Of a DNA stretch of 36,309 nucleotides, positions 34,684 to 36,309 are shown piece by piece. The position numbers were made by a program, and so were the translations under genes. The DNA comes from a virus, in IMG/VR virus record IMGVR_UViG_3300005519_000006, positions 1 to 36,309 of that record; one strand, 5' to 3'. How positions within the stretch are numbered: the stretch's first letter is position 1; each line of letters starts with the position of its first letter. The notes beneath the pieces are model-generated. The model did not search any database and was not told the origin of the DNA. It worked only from the letters and a program-made list of their open reading frames with translations.

Positions 34684-35097
34684 ATGGCCTATAAGCGCAC
34701 ATACGGACGCATTCTGAACGCCGATGGCACGAAAACATGGGTGACCGTTGAAACGGACGCGAATGGCTACAACGATTCGGTCTACATGACAACGCTTGCA
34801 CAGTGTCTGAAACTGAACCTCGGAGAATCCCCGATCTATGCCAACTACGGGATTCCCCAGTATCAGACGATCGTAACTCAGGTGCTGCCTGACTATTACG
34901 TCATGCAGACCCAGACGCAGTTCTCACAGTATTTCGCATCTCTCACCATCGCTCGCGAGCAGGCGACTACGCCGCCCGTCTACAACGTCAACATCGTTTG
35001 TCACAGCGGCGCAGTCCTGACCGATTATGTCGATTCCTCGATCACTGCTCCGCAACTCGACAGCACGTTCATTCTCAATCAATCGGCCCTGGCATGA
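34684..35097 (+). CDS. Baseplate-type hypothetical protein (137 aa)
   Basis: The product has KLNLGESPIYANYGIPQYQT (about 42-61), then VLPDYYVMQTQTQFSQYF. LxLxxGEsp....G is reminiscent of baseplate wedge proteins of the gp25 type, and unnamed phage tail proteins of this pattern sit near spike genes. Position supports a baseplate part. The ribosome binding site is poor (GATAGAAA). Its stop overlaps the fibre gene start (ATGA at 35094). Confidence 0.65.
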   Translation: MAYKRTYGRILNADGTKTWVTVETDANGYNDSVYMTTLAQCLKLNLGESPIYANYGIPQYQTIVTQVLPDYYVMQTQTQFSQYFASLTIAREQATTPPVYNVNIVCHSGAVLTDYVDSSITAPQLDSTFILNQSALA

Positions 35098-35147
35098 TTC
35101 GACGTCTATTTTTCCTGCTTCTGCTGGTCTGCTCGACGGCCAACGCT
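35094..35147 (+). other. Predicted Sec signal peptide of the fibre-like protein
   Basis: Two arginines, a run of hydrophobic residues (LFFLLLLV) and an ANA cleavage motif are encoded by the first 18 codons. The pattern is the same as in the reverse-strand exported protein nearby. Confidence 0.6.
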
Positions 35148-36309
35148 CAGTTTACGCCGGGTCAGATCCTCACTGCTGCGCAACTTAACGCCGCGCTGGC
35201 AGCGAAGACTACGAATTCTGCCGCAGCGATCACTGGCGGTTCGATAACCAACGCCACCATCACTGGCGGAACGATTTCTGGCCTCACATCGCCTTTGCCG
35301 GTTGCATCGGGCGGCACTGGCGCAACCGCATCGACCGGCTCTGGCAATGTGGTGCTGGCGACGTCGCCTACCATTGCGGGCCCCACTGTAACGGGCAGTT
35401 TCACTGCTACTGGTTTAGTTACAACCGCAGACCTGGCGACACAAGCCGCCAACACTGTGCTGGCCAACGTTACGGCATCCAGCGCATCGCCCACCGCTGT
35501 CGCGATTCCGAGTTGCAGCGCTGCTAACAGTGCGCTTCAGTACACAAGCGGTACCGGTTGGGTATGCGGCACTTCGTTTGCGCTGACAAGCGGCACCCTC
35601 GCTCAGTTTGCGTCGACCACATCGGCGCAGTTGGCTGGGGTGCTTTCGGACGAAACCGGCACCGGGTCAGTTGTCTTCGGTACGTCGCCGACGATCGGCT
35701 CTCCGACGATTTCAGGCGGCACGATCACGAACGCGCCGATCAGTGGCAGCACCGGATCGTTCACAACGCTAGCAGCTAGTAGCACGGTCAGTGGCGCGGG
35801 TTTCACGACCCTCCTGTCTCCGTATGCTCTTCTGGCGTCGCCGACATTCACGGGCACGCCCGCAGCGCCCACTGCGGCGGCGCTCACAAACACAACGCAG
35901 CTTGCAACCACTGCCTTCGTCAATACAGCATTGACGGGCGGATCGTATGCTGGCTCATTCACATCACTAACCGCTACTGGAACGGTTACCGGCATCAGCG
36001 GCCGCCTTCTGGGCGTCCAGGTTTTCACGGCATCCGGGACATACACGCCGACGACAGGAACAAACAGCGTCGTCGTTGAGGTACTGGGGGCTGGCGGTGG
36101 GGGAGGTGGTGTAGCAGCCACTAGCACGGGGCAAATGGCGGCCGGCGCTGGGGGTGGCTCAGGAGCGTATAGCAAAGGACGAATCACCAGCGGCTTCTCT
36201 GGCGTAACAGTTACGATCGGCGCCGCGGGAACTGGCGGTACTGCTGGCGCAAATGCCGGTAGTAGCGGTGGGTCCTCGAGTTTTGGCACTGCGATTGTTT
36301 GCGGTGGTG
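35094..36309 (+). CDS. Tail fibre-like protein with N-terminal signal peptide; 3' end outside window
   Basis: The frame runs from the ATG at 35094 to the window end without a stop, so at least 405 codons. Residues 1-18 (MIRRLFFLLLLVCSTANA) look like a Sec signal peptide cut before QFTPGQ. Next come short Gly/Ser/Thr repeats: TGGSITNATITGGTISG, PLPVASGGTGAT, ATSPTIAGP and GTSPTIGSP. A fibre motif SPTFTGTPAAPTA with QLATTAFVN follows near residue 265. The visible end is a glycine-rich domain (VEVLGAGGGGGG, VTIGAAGTGG) like those at fibre tips. A signal peptide on a fibre is unexpected. Confidence 0.78.
   Translation, partial: MIRRLFFLLLLVCSTANAQFTPGQILTAAQLNAALAAKTTNSAAAITGGSITNATITGGTISGLTSPLPVASGGTGATASTGSGNVVLATSPTIAGPTVTGSFTATGLVTTADLATQAANTVLANVTASSASPTAVAIPSCSAANSALQYTSGTGWVCGTSFALTSGTLAQFASTTSAQLAGVLSDETGTGSVVFGTSPTIGSPTISGGTITNAPISGSTGSFTTLAASSTVSGAGFTTLLSPYALLASPTFTGTPAAPTAAALTNTTQLATTAFVNTALTGGSYAGSFTSLTATGTVTGISGRLLGVQVFTASGTYTPTTGTNSVVVEVLGAGGGGGGVAATSTGQMAAGAGGGSGAYSKGRITSGFSGVTVTIGAAGTGGTAGANAGSSGGSSSFGTAIVCGG

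Noticed and set aside
35603-36289. 228-codon open frame on the - strand
   Set aside because: Pro/Val/Ala-rich mirror of the repetitive fibre gene.
35094-36309. Diversity-generating retroelement target in the fibre gene
   Set aside because: No reverse transcriptase or template repeat is visible in the window, and the fibre end lies outside it.

Overview
The window reads as one continuous stretch of a tailed double-stranded DNA phage or prophage with a contractile (myovirus-type) tail. Nearly everything is on the + strand in tightly packed genes that overlap by ATGA, GTGA or TTGA. The fairly GC-rich sequence, the GAGG/AGGAGG ribosome binding sites, the lambda-type nin-region genes and the exported small protein point to a Gram-negative, probably proteobacterial host (Burkholderiales is a guess). 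No integrase, CI-type repressor or att site is visible, so prophage versus free phage cannot be settled. No holin or endolysin is recognisable.

Layout. 1-11426 is the early/replication region: the 3' end of a replication initiator or loader-like protein, DnaB helicase, an SNF2-type helicase coupled to a DNA methyltransferase, SSB, a zinc-knuckle/XRE regulator, a GIY-YIG homing-type nuclease, nucleotide-metabolism genes (DUF4406, dATP/dGTP diphosphohydrolase-like), NinG, several small unknowns, a candidate Q-like late regulator and a lambda-type phosphatase. 11427-12875 is a control region: a strong promoter running straight into an intrinsic terminator (like lambda pR'/tR'), a few tiny ORFs, a perfectly symmetric array of four TGTACGA half-sites, and about 400 non-coding bases rich in RNA helices that end in a UUCG terminator. 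12876-15518 holds two HExxH metallopeptidase-like proteins, an HTH-metallophosphoesterase and a small GAIPV-repeat protein.

15550-26330 is the packaging and head module: small and large terminase, DUF1073 portal, Mu gpF-like head protein, a Nudix-DUF2213-scaffold fusion with a probable nested scaffold start, a head surface-type protein, DUF2184-type major capsid protein and connector/neck genes. 26394-33685 is the tail and baseplate module: sheath, tube, a tail-assembly chaperone with a -1 frameshift site, a tape measure with a transglycosylase domain, baseplate plug, hub and spike. 33682-34670 is a two-gene reverse-strand insertion (moron-like). 34684-36309 resumes with a baseplate-like protein and a tail-fibre protein that begins with a signal peptide and runs off the window.

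How it works together. Intrinsic terminators at 11521, 12840, 21736 and 26354 lie along the presumed late transcription unit, so processive antitermination (a Q-like protein, or an RNA-based put-like mechanism) is the simplest explanation for late expression. The best candidates for something undescribed are the structured non-coding element at about 12460-12865 with its upstream half-site array, the nested protease/scaffold fusion, and the reverse-strand gene pair beside the fibre gene.
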